DNA of 64,000 nucleotides from Aldehydirespirator sp028819505 (GTDB taxonomy: Bacteria > Actinomycetota > Acidimicrobiia > Acidimicrobiales > Aldehydirespiratoraceae): assembly GCA_965207755.1 (NCBI GenBank), contig OZ242297.1, forward strand, positions 3,410,001-3,474,000. Direction: 5' to 3'. Made by a program: the position numbers and the translations under genes. How positions within the stretch are numbered: position 1 is the first letter of the stretch; every line of letters starts with the position of its first letter. This document shows, piece by piece, positions 8,162 to 16,306 of this stretch. The notes under the pieces are model-generated. The model worked only from the letters and a program-made list of their open reading frames with translations. It made no database searches and was not told the origin of the DNA.

Positions 8162-9096
8162 GGGTGCGCTCCCGGCGGCTCTGCGGGCTGCCTGGGCAGC
8201 GCGAGCGAGGAGCGGGCGTGGCTCAGGAAGGCATCGACGGCGCGGGGGTGCGACCCCTCGACCCGTTCCACCAGGCCCAGAGCGAGCCGCGGGACCGAGG
8301 TTCGCAGCCTCACGTAGGCCACGCGGCTGCCGTCCTGGGCGAAGTCGGTGGCCGGCAGCAGGTTCACCAGCGAGTACCCGAAGTCGTGGCCGACCAGGGA
8401 CCGCACCAGCGACAGGTCGGAGTGCCGCCGCGCCGGCCGGTACGGCACGCCCGCCGCCAGGAACAGCGACCTGAAGTACTCGCGGCTCAAGGGAAGGTCG
8501 AGCAGTATGTAATTGTCGTCGACGAGGTCGTCGAGGGCGGCCTCCTCCTCGCCGGCGAGAGGGTGCGAGGCGCCGAGCAGCAGGTGGGGGACCGCGTCGA
8601 GGATCTTGGAGAAGCGGACGTCGCGGCCAAGCTCGATGTCGTAGGTGACCGCGGCGTGGATGGCGCCGGTCCGCACCCAGCTCAGCAGCTCGTCCTGGCT
8701 GCCTGTGCGGATCTCCACCTCGATCTGCGGGTTCTTGGTGATGAAGCTCCTCACCGCCGCAGGCATCACGATGGGCGCCGCGCTCACCAGCGAGCCCAGC
8801 AGCACCCTGCCCGCCCGCAGCGACACCACGTCCATCATCGCCGTCGTCAGATCCGAGGCACGGTCCAGCAGCGACCGCGCCTCGGCCAGCAGCAACGCCC
8901 CCTCCGGGGTGAGGCTCACACCCTGGCCGCGGCGGCGCACCAGCAGGCTGACGCCCAGCGTGCTCTCCAGGTTCCCCAGCGAGGCGGAGACCGCCGGCTG
9001 TGTGATCCCGACCGCCTCCGCGCCGAGAGTCAGCGAAGCATGCTCGGCAACCGACACGAAATTCTCGAGCTCCCGCAGCGTGACCTGCCGGTTCAC
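8158..9096 (-). CDS. LysR-family transcriptional regulator
   Basis: 312 residues from the GTG at 9096, which has GGGGAGGCGAGAGG upstream. The N-terminal winged helix-turn-helix matches the family: LRELENFVSVAEHASLTLGA, then ITQPAVSASLGNLE and VSLLVRRRGQGVSLTPEG. The C-terminal effector-binding domain follows. LysR regulators usually sit divergent to their target; here the gene is the first of the target operon, and the divergent gene is the ammonium transporter. It probably autoregulates and controls the pot-FMO-ridA-hutI-amine dehydrogenase operon, and perhaps amt. The effector is unknown. A longer in-frame start at 9201 adds residues unlike the family. Confidence 0.93.
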   Translation of the reverse strand: MNRQVTLRELENFVSVAEHASLTLGAEAVGITQPAVSASLGNLESTLGVSLLVRRRGQGVSLTPEGALLLAEARSLLDRASDLTTAMMDVVSLRAGRVLLGSLVSAAPIVMPAAVRSFITKNPQIEVEIRTGSQDELLSWVRTGAIHAAVTYDIELGRDVRFSKILDAVPHLLLGASHPLAGEEEAALDDLVDDNYILLDLPLSREYFRSLFLAAGVPYRPARRHSDLSLVRSLVGHDFGYSLVNLLPATDFAQDGSRVAYVRLRTSVPRLALGLVERVEGSHPRAVDAFLSHARSSLALPRQPAEPPGAHP

Positions 9097-9145
9097 CTCT
9101 CGCCTCCCCTCCCTGTCACACAGACAGGCATGATGTGACAAGAGA

Positions 9146-9174
9146 TGTATAGCAGCAGAATCTATGAGCGTCAA
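9146..9174 (-). promoter_or_regulatory. Sigma-70-type promoter for the lysR-pot operon
   Basis: On the minus strand TTGACG (9174-9169) and TATACA (9151-9146) are separated by exactly 17 bases. The predicted transcript starts near 9139, giving a leader of about 43 bases before the lysR GTG. It is the only promoter in the window where I see both consensus boxes at ideal spacing. The A/T-rich palindromic surroundings could hold the LysR operator. Confidence 0.65.
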
Positions 9175-9302
9175 GGGCGGGGCCGCCACTCGGGCTCTCA
9201 CGACCGCTCACGAACGCTCACGAACGCACCGGTTGGCGCGACCGCTGGGCGAGAGGTCGCTAGCATGTCGCGGTTCCACGCAGCGCAGAGGGAGTCGATC
9301 CA

Positions 9303-11177
9303 ATGAGCGCAGGCCGCAGCCTGATCGTCAAGGCCGCGCTGGCGGCGTTGCTGGCGGCCGGACTGTGGGCGGGCGCGGCGGGCGTCGCCCACGCGGCGCA
9401 GCCCGACGACGTGGCGCCGGTCGCCTATGAGGACTTCCAGTTCATTCTGAACACGTTCTCGTTCCTGGTGTGGGGGGCGCTGGTGATGTGGATGTGCGCC
9501 GGGTTCACGATGCTCGAGTCCGGCTCGGTGCGCACCAAGAACGCCTCGATGGTCTGCCTCAAGAACTTGGGGATCTTCTCGATCGCCGCGCTGTCGTACT
9601 ACTTCGTGGGCTACAACCTCATGTACGTGGGCGTCGACGGCGTGGTCGGCACGCTGGAGTTCCTCTACGGTCCCACCGGCGCGGAGGCGTCGCTGTTCGA
9701 CGGGGGGACGGGACGCATGGCGGAGGTCCTCGGCAACGGGCACTCCACGATGTCGGCCTGGCTCTTCCAGATGCTCTTCGTGGCCACCACCGCCTCCATC
9801 GTCTCCGGGGCGATCCTCGAACGGATGAGGCTCTGGGCGTTCTGGGCGTTCACCGTCGTTCTCACCGCGGTCATCTACCCGGTCGCCGGGTCCTGGTCGT
9901 GGGGCGGCGGGTGGCTCCACGACCTGGGCTTCCAGGACTTCGCCGGCGCCACGGCCGTGCATTCGGTGGGCGGTTGCGCCGCTCTCGCCGCTCTGCTGGT
10001 CGTCGGGCCACGCCGCGGCAAGTTCCGTCCCGACGGCAGCGTGAAGGCCACGCCTCCGTCCAACGTGCTCCTGGTGACCTTGGGCGGACTGATCCTGTGG
10101 CTCGGCTGGTTCGGATTCAACGCCGGCTCGCAGCTGGCGCTGTCCACTCCGACGGACGCGGTGGTCATGAGCAGCGTCCTGGCCAACACCAACCTGGCCG
10201 GCGCGGCCGGACTGATCGCGGCGGTGATCGTGGCGCGCGCCCTCTTCGGCCGCCTGGGACTCGCTTCCAGCCTCAACGGCGCCCTGGCCGGACTGGTGGC
10301 CATCACGGCCGCGCCGAACATCGCCGACAGCTGGTGGGCGGTGATAATCGGCGCCGTCGCCGGCCTGCTGTGCTCGCTGTCGACCGTGCTGCTGGAGCGG
10401 CTGAGGCTCGACGACGTCGTCGGAGCGGTCCCCGTGCATCTGGTGGGCGGCGTCTGGGGGACGCTGGCTGCGAGCCTCTCCGCGGGCGCGGACTTCGGCG
10501 TGCAGCTGTTGGGCGCGGCGTCGGTGGGGGGCTTCGTGTTCTGCGCCTCGTTCGCCGTCTGGAAGGTGATCGACCTCACTTTGGGCATTCGGGTGTCCCG
10601 CGACGTCGAGTACCTGGGCCAGGACGTGGCCGAGCTCGGCATCGAGTCGCATCCCGAGTTCGTGCTCGTGCCGGAGGACTTCAGCGACTACCGGGAGCCG
10701 CTCGACCCCCGTGCCCGGCCACGCCGCCAGCCCCGGCGGCCGCGCCGCCGCAGCGACCCTCCGATGGATCCGCGCCTGCGAGTGCCCGACGGTGCGCCGC
10801 CGCTCGACTGGTCCAGCCCGCCCGGCCCCGCACAACCCGGCCCCGCGGCACAGCGCGGACCCACCGCACAACCCGGCCCCGCACAACCCGGCCCCGCGGC
10901 ACAACCCGGCCCCGCGGCACAACCCGGCCCCGCGGCACAACCCGGCCCCGCGGCACAACCCGGACCCGCACAACCCGGCCCCGCACAACCCGGCCCCGCG
11001 CAGCGCAGCCCCACGGCACAACCCGGCCCCGCGCAACCCGGCCCCGGCCCTGCACAACCCGGCCCTGCACAGCGCAGCCCCGGCCCTGCACAGCCCGGCC
11101 CGTCTCCTCAGGCGCCCGGCGGGCCCGGTTCTCGCCCCGGTCCTCCCGGCGGCCCGCCGCCGGATCGTCGCGGGTAG
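9303..11177 (+). CDS. amt: Ammonium transporter with repeat-rich C-terminal tail
   Basis: 624 residues. A cleavable signal peptide (AHA-AQ near residue 32) is followed by about 11 membrane helices of the Amt/MEP/Rh family. Both pore histidines are visible, in ATAVHSVGG and PVHLVGGVWG, together with the FLVWGALVMWMCAGF entry helix. It conducts ammonium across the cytoplasmic membrane. The family core ends near residue 465. The remaining 160 residues are an Arg/Pro linker and 15-18-bp coding repeats that give tandem AQPGP units, predicted disordered and cytoplasmic, where GlnK normally docks. No glnK follows. It is divergent from lysR, so shared nitrogen control is plausible. Confidence 0.93.
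   Translation: MSAGRSLIVKAALAALLAAGLWAGAAGVAHAAQPDDVAPVAYEDFQFILNTFSFLVWGALVMWMCAGFTMLESGSVRTKNASMVCLKNLGIFSIAALSYYFVGYNLMYVGVDGVVGTLEFLYGPTGAEASLFDGGTGRMAEVLGNGHSTMSAWLFQMLFVATTASIVSGAILERMRLWAFWAFTVVLTAVIYPVAGSWSWGGGWLHDLGFQDFAGATAVHSVGGCAALAALLVVGPRRGKFRPDGSVKATPPSNVLLVTLGGLILWLGWFGFNAGSQLALSTPTDAVVMSSVLANTNLAGAAGLIAAVIVARALFGRLGLASSLNGALAGLVAITAAPNIADSWWAVIIGAVAGLLCSLSTVLLERLRLDDVVGAVPVHLVGGVWGTLAASLSAGADFGVQLLGAASVGGFVFCASFAVWKVIDLTLGIRVSRDVEYLGQDVAELGIESHPEFVLVPEDFSDYREPLDPRARPRRQPRRPRRRSDPPMDPRLRVPDGAPPLDWSSPPGPAQPGPAAQRGPTAQPGPAQPGPAAQPGPAAQPGPAAQPGPAAQPGPAQPGPAQPGPAQRSPTAQPGPAQPGPGPAQPGPAQRSPGPAQPGPSPQAPGGPGSRPGPPGGPPPDRRG
10827..11105 (+). repeat. Pro-Gly-Ala-Gln coding repeat in amt tail
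   Basis: Tandem 18-bp and 15-bp units of the form CCCGCGGCACAACCCGGC and CCCGCACAACCCGGC, all in frame, encode (AA)QPGP-type repeats. Near-identical DNA copies rather than merely similar peptides point to recent expansion by slippage or unequal exchange. Confidence 0.85.
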
Positions 11178-11210
11178 GCCGGCCGCGTCAGGGGCGGGAG
11201 GGCCCCGGCC

Positions 11211-11762
11211 TCAGCCGCTGGTCCAGGCGCCCGGCAGGCACAGCACCACACGGCGGTCTTTGGGCCGCACAGTCACCCCCACCCACTGCTCGACGACTTG
11301 GGCGGCCTGTCTGGTCAACGTCAGGCAGCCTAGATGCGACGCGAGCAGGACGCCGTCCTGTGATGCGAGCAGCCGGATCGGCGGATCGGTCCGCACCAGC
11401 AGAGACCCGTCGTAGTCGGGATGGGCGACCATCGGAAGGTAGCGCCCGAGTTCGGCGAGGTTCGAGCCGCTGCCTCGTATGAGGACGGGTGATTCGTGGT
11501 TCGTGTACGCGATCCACACTTGCTGGTCGGACCGCACGAAGCCCGCGCCCCGCACCGGCGGCGGCTCGTTGCCCCCGTGGAGCAGCCAGCGGCGCAGTTT
11601 GGTCATCATGACGACGGCGACGCCGGTGTCGTCGCTGCCGCTGTTGACAAGGCCGGCGTGTAACCGATGCACCTCCGTGGCCGTGATCCTGCCGATGTTG
11701 CGGGCGTCCGGGGTGTAGCCGTCCAGGCTCGCGATGCTCTCCAAGTCCGCGTATGTGTACAT
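11211..11762 (-). CDS. Hypothetical protein, 183 residues
   Basis: I do not recognise the family. The protein has no signal peptide or membrane segment. It opens MYTYADLESIASLDGYTPDA and has a charged middle (MMTKLRRWLLHGGN) and a hydrophobic strand region VWIAYTNHESPVLIR. The ATG at 11762 is preceded by a GGGGAAG stretch. It stands alone, facing amt convergently, at the edge of an accessory region. The coding bias is somewhat less G+C-rich than the neighbouring transport genes, which fits acquisition. Function unknown. Confidence 0.6.
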   Translation of the reverse strand: MYTYADLESIASLDGYTPDARNIGRITATEVHRLHAGLVNSGSDDTGVAVVMMTKLRRWLLHGGNEPPPVRGAGFVRSDQQVWIAYTNHESPVLIRGSGSNLAELGRYLPMVAHPDYDGSLLVRTDPPIRLLASQDGVLLASHLGCLTLTRQAAQVVEQWVGVTVRPKDRRVVLCLPGAWTSG

Positions 11763-12095
11763 CTGCCCACTTCCCCTCGGCCGCGGCGGACTGCCGACCA
11801 GACAGAGGACTTGCCCTGCTGCGGCACGGGTGATGTTATCACATCCTCACACCGGCTGCAAGCCTTCCGCACCGTGGCGGGAACTCGTCGCCAGTGGGTG
11901 AGTGCAACCGTGAGAGCCTGAACGGCCGCGGCTGAGCGGGAGGAGGCTGGCATGACCGATCTGGAGCACATCCCCGTCAACGGACGCTGCTCGCACTGAT
12001 CGACACGGGCGCTCCCTGACCTTCGAGCCGGACGGCGCGGCGGAGCGCGGTTGCGGGCACGGGCCGAGGCCGGGCGGGGCGGCCGCTGCGAGGGT
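11763..12095. other. Gene-poor spacer with a possible leader peptide
   Basis: There is no sizeable gene here. The segment 11831-11856 is A/T-rich and contains gtgatgttatcacatc, an imperfect palindrome that could be a promoter or operator for the gene at 11762. A 15-codon plus-strand reading frame (11952-11999) follows a good GGAGG; it could be a leader peptide or the remnant of a lost gene. Nothing supports a function. Confidence 0.35.
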
Positions 12096-14522
12096 TCAGC
12101 CCGACGGCATGACGGTGTTGGTCCGCACCTCGTGAACCATCACCCCCACCGCCTCGGTCTCGGTGTAGTTGAAGTTGAGGCTAGTCCGCCCACAGTTGAC
12201 GCGAAGATCTATGGATTCACAACTCGCAGTAGCGGCATACTGTTCACTGAATAGTGCGAGTTGGTCGTCGAGTTGCCGGCAGAAGGCCCGGGTCCCCCAG
12301 AAGTCTCTGTCTTCGCCACAGCGACTGTCGAGGCCGAGAACACCGACTATCCGACCCGATAGATCAGTCTCCAGCCCCACATCGGCAGCCGTCAGGCCGA
12401 GAGCGTCCAGCCTCCTCTTGGTCTCCTGGGCGAAAGCGTCGCTCTCGAGGGCCTCGTTGATCGTCGAGCCCAGCGTGAACGGGTTCCGCCAGTTGCGGAC
12501 GCTGCCATGAGTCATTACCCAAGCCCCGGCTGCGGTGAGCTTGAAGTAGCCGGAGCGGGTCGGCGTCCAGTCGCATTCCGTGAAGCTGTTGCCGACGCAC
12601 TCGATCTGGACGGTGAGCGCGGCTCTTCTCGCGTCGACCTGCATGTCGGTGAAACTGCCGCCGAGCCACTCGAGCCCGCGGGCCTCAGTGAGGGCTTGCT
12701 GTTCCGCGGTGGGTAGTGCATCCCAACTCTGTAGCGAGTCCGCGCCGAACAGGGCTCTGATCTCGTCTCCGCTATAGTCGGGCCACAGTTCCTCGACGAT
12801 GAGGTCGAAATAGGGCCGTACGTTGCTCACCCAGCATTCGGTCCCCGGGCGGAAGAAGAAGCTTCGGGGGCCGAATGTCGTGTTGTCGTTGCCGAGTCTG
12901 ATGGTGTTCGCTCTGGTCAGGGCGGTCGGACTGGATAGGTCTTCGTCGGTGAAGTACGGGAGGTCCCAGAAAGGAACCTCTCTGGGCCTGCCACGTGAGA
13001 GGTCGATCGTGCTCTTGGTGCGTCTCGCGAACGGAATGTCGACCACGCTGACGGGGACCGCGTCGTTGACGATGGCGAGGCCCGACGGATGCTCACTGGA
13101 CCAGGTGACACGCCCTGACGGCGGGTCCGCGCACACCGGCTGGCTCTGACACGCCGCGTTGCTCTCGTACTCGGCGGTCGTTGTCACCGCAGCGCACTCT
13201 CGGCTCGTTCGGGGATAGTCCCGCTTGACGGCCAACACCTGCTCCAGCAGGTAGACCGACGGGGGACGACTGCTCGCGGTGGAGGCGCAGCGGGGATCTG
13301 TCGGGTCGGCGCTGAAGGGCAGCTGCTGGCAGGGGTTGCAGACCGCGTGGGGCACTCCCAGAAACTCCTCCAAATTCCGGATCGCACCCGCATCGAGACG
13401 CTGGAAGTCCTCGACCGTCCTAGCGGGGTTCTGGGCAAAATCCTCCTGGAAGACGCGGCACAGGATGGTCTGTCCTATCTGGTCGCAGCCTCCGGCGCGG
13501 CTGGCCCGCTTGATGCAGAAGGCCTGCGGGCCCGAGCAGTCCGCCGGCCTGCCGACGTTGCGGAAGCACTCGGCTCTCAGCTGCCAGGGGTTGTAGCGGC
13601 ACCAGTGGTCGTTGCCCGCAACAGGATCGAGCCTGAAGATGAGCAGCCGGCAATCCAGCCCGGTGGGGTCTTGGAGGAAGTCGGCGCCGACATACTCCTC
13701 GCAGGCTGCCGGCCCTCCGAGCGGGAACGCGGGCGCTCCCGGCCCGCAGGCGGGATGGCTGCCCTGCGAGAAGGGCTGCGTGGGCAGGAAGCACCGGTTG
13801 AAGGCGTTGAGGGGCTCGTAGGGCTCCGTCGTCGGGCACGTCCAGCTGCGGCGCAGCACCGCGCCGCAGATCTGCGAGCCGATGCGGTTCGTGGCGATAT
13901 CGAGGGTGGTGCCGTCACTGCGGGTCACTCCGAGTGTCGGGCATTCGATGGGCCTCAACGCCCGGCAGAATTCTTCGGGCAAACCAGTGTTCGGGTTCAT
14001 ATGCGGGATCGGAGCGAAGACCACATGTCCACGCAAGTTCCTGCACAGGCCGTAGCCCGCCAAGCCGGGGGTATTTCGGACCACATCCTCGCAGAACTCC
14101 GGATACCGGTCGGTGCCGCCGTAGAGGCTGAGGGGGAACTCCCAGGCGAGTGCTCCGACTTCGTTCCTGGTGTGCTGGGCGACAACTGACAGTGTCATCA
14201 AGTGGGGCGGGTTGACCTCGCTGACCGGGCAGGCCGGAACCCTCAGGACACACTCCGAGGCCGTCGGCCAGACGGGGTCCGTAGGGTCGGCGGGCGTCCA
14301 TCCGTCTGTGGTCAGCCACCCGGTCACCGCGGGACACGGATCGGGTGTGCCGTCCACGAGCGGGGGCGGCGGCGGGGTCTGCGCCTCGGCCGCCGGCGGT
14401 CCGAGCACTCCGCCGAGTCGGCCCGGCAGCAGGCCCGACTCCAGCGGCGCGACCACAGCGAGCCCGGCGAAGGCCATCAACAGCAGGCGCCGGCGGCACG
14501 CGACCCTGCGCCTAACGGTCAC
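12096..14522 (-). CDS. Large secreted cysteine-rich protein, unknown
   Basis: 808 residues from a GTG at 14522. An Arg-rich N terminus (RRR...RRRLLLMAFAG) leads a signal peptide with likely cleavage after AEA near residue 47, then a Pro-rich linker. The mature part holds about 32 cysteines, spread evenly, many as single Cys next to charged residues, which suggests an extracellular disulfide-stabilised fold. Segments FWDLPYFTDEDLSSP and WLGGSFTDMQVDARR suggest globular domains. No membrane anchor, sortase signal or catalytic motif is visible. I do not recognise the family. It sits alone between a hypothetical gene and ParDE, with lower G+C than the window. It may be a surface or secreted adhesin or toxin, but this is guesswork. 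Confidence 0.75.
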   Translation of the reverse strand: MTVRRRVACRRRLLLMAFAGLAVVAPLESGLLPGRLGGVLGPPAAEAQTPPPPPLVDGTPDPCPAVTGWLTTDGWTPADPTDPVWPTASECVLRVPACPVSEVNPPHLMTLSVVAQHTRNEVGALAWEFPLSLYGGTDRYPEFCEDVVRNTPGLAGYGLCRNLRGHVVFAPIPHMNPNTGLPEEFCRALRPIECPTLGVTRSDGTTLDIATNRIGSQICGAVLRRSWTCPTTEPYEPLNAFNRCFLPTQPFSQGSHPACGPGAPAFPLGGPAACEEYVGADFLQDPTGLDCRLLIFRLDPVAGNDHWCRYNPWQLRAECFRNVGRPADCSGPQAFCIKRASRAGGCDQIGQTILCRVFQEDFAQNPARTVEDFQRLDAGAIRNLEEFLGVPHAVCNPCQQLPFSADPTDPRCASTASSRPPSVYLLEQVLAVKRDYPRTSRECAAVTTTAEYESNAACQSQPVCADPPSGRVTWSSEHPSGLAIVNDAVPVSVVDIPFARRTKSTIDLSRGRPREVPFWDLPYFTDEDLSSPTALTRANTIRLGNDNTTFGPRSFFFRPGTECWVSNVRPYFDLIVEELWPDYSGDEIRALFGADSLQSWDALPTAEQQALTEARGLEWLGGSFTDMQVDARRAALTVQIECVGNSFTECDWTPTRSGYFKLTAAGAWVMTHGSVRNWRNPFTLGSTINEALESDAFAQETKRRLDALGLTAADVGLETDLSGRIVGVLGLDSRCGEDRDFWGTRAFCRQLDDQLALFSEQYAATASCESIDLRVNCGRTSLNFNYTETEAVGVMVHEVRTNTVMPSG

Positions 14523-14636
14523 AGCGAGCCACGCTGCTGCCTGCCCGGCCTGAAGCGCCGAGAACTGTCCGGATCCGATGGAGCCGCGATCGGGGCACAG
14601 TGCGTTCCACGGTGGGAGGGGCGGCAGCCCCCCCGC

Positions 14637-14969
14637 TCATACGCGATCGTCCGGCGGCGCCAGCCACGCGGGGATGTCGCGGCGAGCGTGCAGTACTCGC
14701 CAGACATCGACGGATCCGGCGCGATCGACATAGCAGACGATGTAGGGAAACCCCGTGAGCGGCCAATTCCGCAACGCCGGGATGCCCAGTTCGTAGGAGT
14801 AGCGCAACGAGCCGATGAGAGGATGCCGGCCGATACGGCCGAGCTCCGCCTCGAGGGCGTCCACGAATCGGTTCGCCATCGGCTCGCCTCCCTCGCGCCG
14901 GCAGTAGCTGAGGGCGGCGTCGATGTCGCCGGCGGCCGTCCGGAGAAGCTGGACTGGCTTGACCACCAT
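14637..14969 (-). CDS. parE: ParE-family toxin
   Basis: 110 residues of the RelE/ParE superfamily. The family core is clear: AAGDIDAALSYCRREGG, then ALEAELGRIGRHPLIG and PALRNWPLTGFPYIVCYVDRAG, ending VWRVLHARRDIPAWL. ParE toxins inhibit gyrase; related RelE proteins cut mRNA. It lies nine bases after the parD-like gene, in the normal antitoxin-toxin order. Confidence 0.9.
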   Translation of the reverse strand: MVVKPVQLLRTAAGDIDAALSYCRREGGEPMANRFVDALEAELGRIGRHPLIGSLRYSYELGIPALRNWPLTGFPYIVCYVDRAGSVDVWRVLHARRDIPAWLAPPDDRV

Positions 14970-14978
14970 GAGACGGGG

Positions 14979-15215
14979 TTACGGGGCATCGGCCGCGGCC
15001 CCGCTCCGCAGCTGCGCAAAGTAGGCGCGGTCGGCACACCCGGCGACCGGGGCGTCGGCGCCATCGAGCATCAGACGTCGAAGCACGGCCCGATCCTGGT
15101 CGCGGCGGATGAGTTCGCGCACGTACTCGCTCGTGGACCCGTACTGGCCGCTTTCCACCTGACCCTCAGCGAAGTCCTTGAGCTGCTCCGGCAGCGAGAC
15201 GTTCATCGTCGACAC
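14979..15215 (-). CDS. parD: ParD-family antitoxin
   Basis: 78 residues. The N-terminal ribbon-helix-helix MNVSLPEQLKDFAEGQVESG with TSEYVRELIRRDQD is the ParD/CopG signature; the C-terminal half wraps the toxin. It binds ParE and represses its own promoter in known systems. The GTG at 15215 gives the usual STMNVSLPE opening; an internal ATG follows three codons later. Confidence 0.9.
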   Translation of the reverse strand: MSTMNVSLPEQLKDFAEGQVESGQYGSTSEYVRELIRRDQDRAVLRRLMLDGADAPVAGCADRAYFAQLRSGAAADAP

Positions 15216-15465
15216 GGGAGCATCCTAGCGGGGCAATGACAAGGCTTGCCATGTTCACGGGCGGGGGGCGGGTCGCAGAGCACGCCGACGGCGTCTTCGG
15301 TGCCCGGAGGCACCCGCCGCGCACGACCCTGGGCCTGACGCCACAGCGAGCCATGCCACTGCCCGCCCGGTCGGAGACACCGAGACCGCCCGGCATCCGC
15401 GAAGCGCTGCTCCGGTGCCTGTTGCGCAGAACCGGACCCGGCCGGGCGCGCCCGGTCCGACCCGC

Positions 15466-15771
15466 TCAGGCGCTTGTGGGGGCCGGCACTGGCGCCTCCT
15501 GGGACTCGACGACGATCCGGTCCTCCCCGAGGCGAGCCACCGCAAGGTCGTAGGCAGCCTGGCGGCGCATCCAGAAGTCGGCGTTGGACCACCCGACCTT
15601 CTCAAGGCGGATGGCCATCTCCGCTGAGATGCCCGCGTGGCCATTGAGCACACGCGACAGGGTGTGGCGGGCCACGCCCAGGATTCGTGCTGCCTCGGTG
15701 ACGGTCAGGCGTCCCTCCAGGCATCCCTCACGGAGGCTGACTCCCGGATGGGCCGGATACTCAACAGCCAT
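15466..15771 (-). CDS. higA: HigA-family antitoxin (XRE helix-turn-helix)
   Basis: 101 residues. It begins with the HigA signature HPGVSLREGCLEG, then the helix-turn-helix LTVTEAARILGVARHTLSRVLNG and ISAEMAIRLEKVGWSNADFW. In known pairs it neutralises HigB and represses the operon. The gene follows higB, the inverted toxin-first order typical of HigBA. The 250 bases between this gene and parD hold nothing I recognise. Confidence 0.92.
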   Translation of the reverse strand: MAVEYPAHPGVSLREGCLEGRLTVTEAARILGVARHTLSRVLNGHAGISAEMAIRLEKVGWSNADFWMRRQAAYDLAVARLGEDRIVVESQEAPVPAPTSA

Positions 15772-15788
15772 GGCCTCTGCTCCTTCTC

Positions 15789-16067
15789 CTAATGGTAGTC
15801 GACCAGATCCACGTCGTGGGCTTCGCCGTCCTCGAAGCGGAACACGATCCGCCAGTTTCGCGAGACCCTGATGCTCCATAATCCCCCCAGGCTGCCGCTG
15901 AGCCGGTGGAGCCGGTAGGTCGGCAGATCAAGGTCCGACACTGCCCGGGCCGCGTCGAGGTCCGACAGGATCGCTGCGATCCGTTTCGCATGAACGGTGT
16001 GAACCCCGCGGAAGTCTCCACGTTCGTGAGCCCTCTTGAGTCCCCGGTGCCTGATGCTCCCAATCAC
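15789..16067 (-). CDS. higB: HigB-family toxin (RelE superfamily ribonuclease)
   Basis: 92 residues. It opens IGSIRHRGLKRAHERGD, close to the HigB consensus, and contains KRIAAILSDLDAA, LPTYRLHRLSGSLGGLWSIRV and the strand NWRIVFRFEDG, ending DVDLVDYH. HigB enzymes cleave mRNA at the ribosome. The start is a GTG at 16067; a nearby ATG (16074) is in another frame. The pair reads toxin then antitoxin, 17 bases apart. Confidence 0.93.
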   Translation of the reverse strand: MIGSIRHRGLKRAHERGDFRGVHTVHAKRIAAILSDLDAARAVSDLDLPTYRLHRLSGSLGGLWSIRVSRNWRIVFRFEDGEAHDVDLVDYH

Positions 16068-16306
16068 CGATCATTTGTGCCGCGTGTCGGTATCAGGGCC
16101 AACTCCCGGCGAACCGCACTCCAAGCAGCACGGCCCCCGATACGTCCGAAGCGCCATCGCACGCGAGCAGTCGCGTCGGCGGTAGCGAACGCCTCAACGG
16201 CGGCCGGCGGCGACATCGCAGGCCCAGAGGTCACAGCGGTTGAGCAGAGCCGGCTGGAACGAGAACTCGCCGTATGCCCGGCGGCGCCGACGGCGTGGGG
16301 CGGTGG

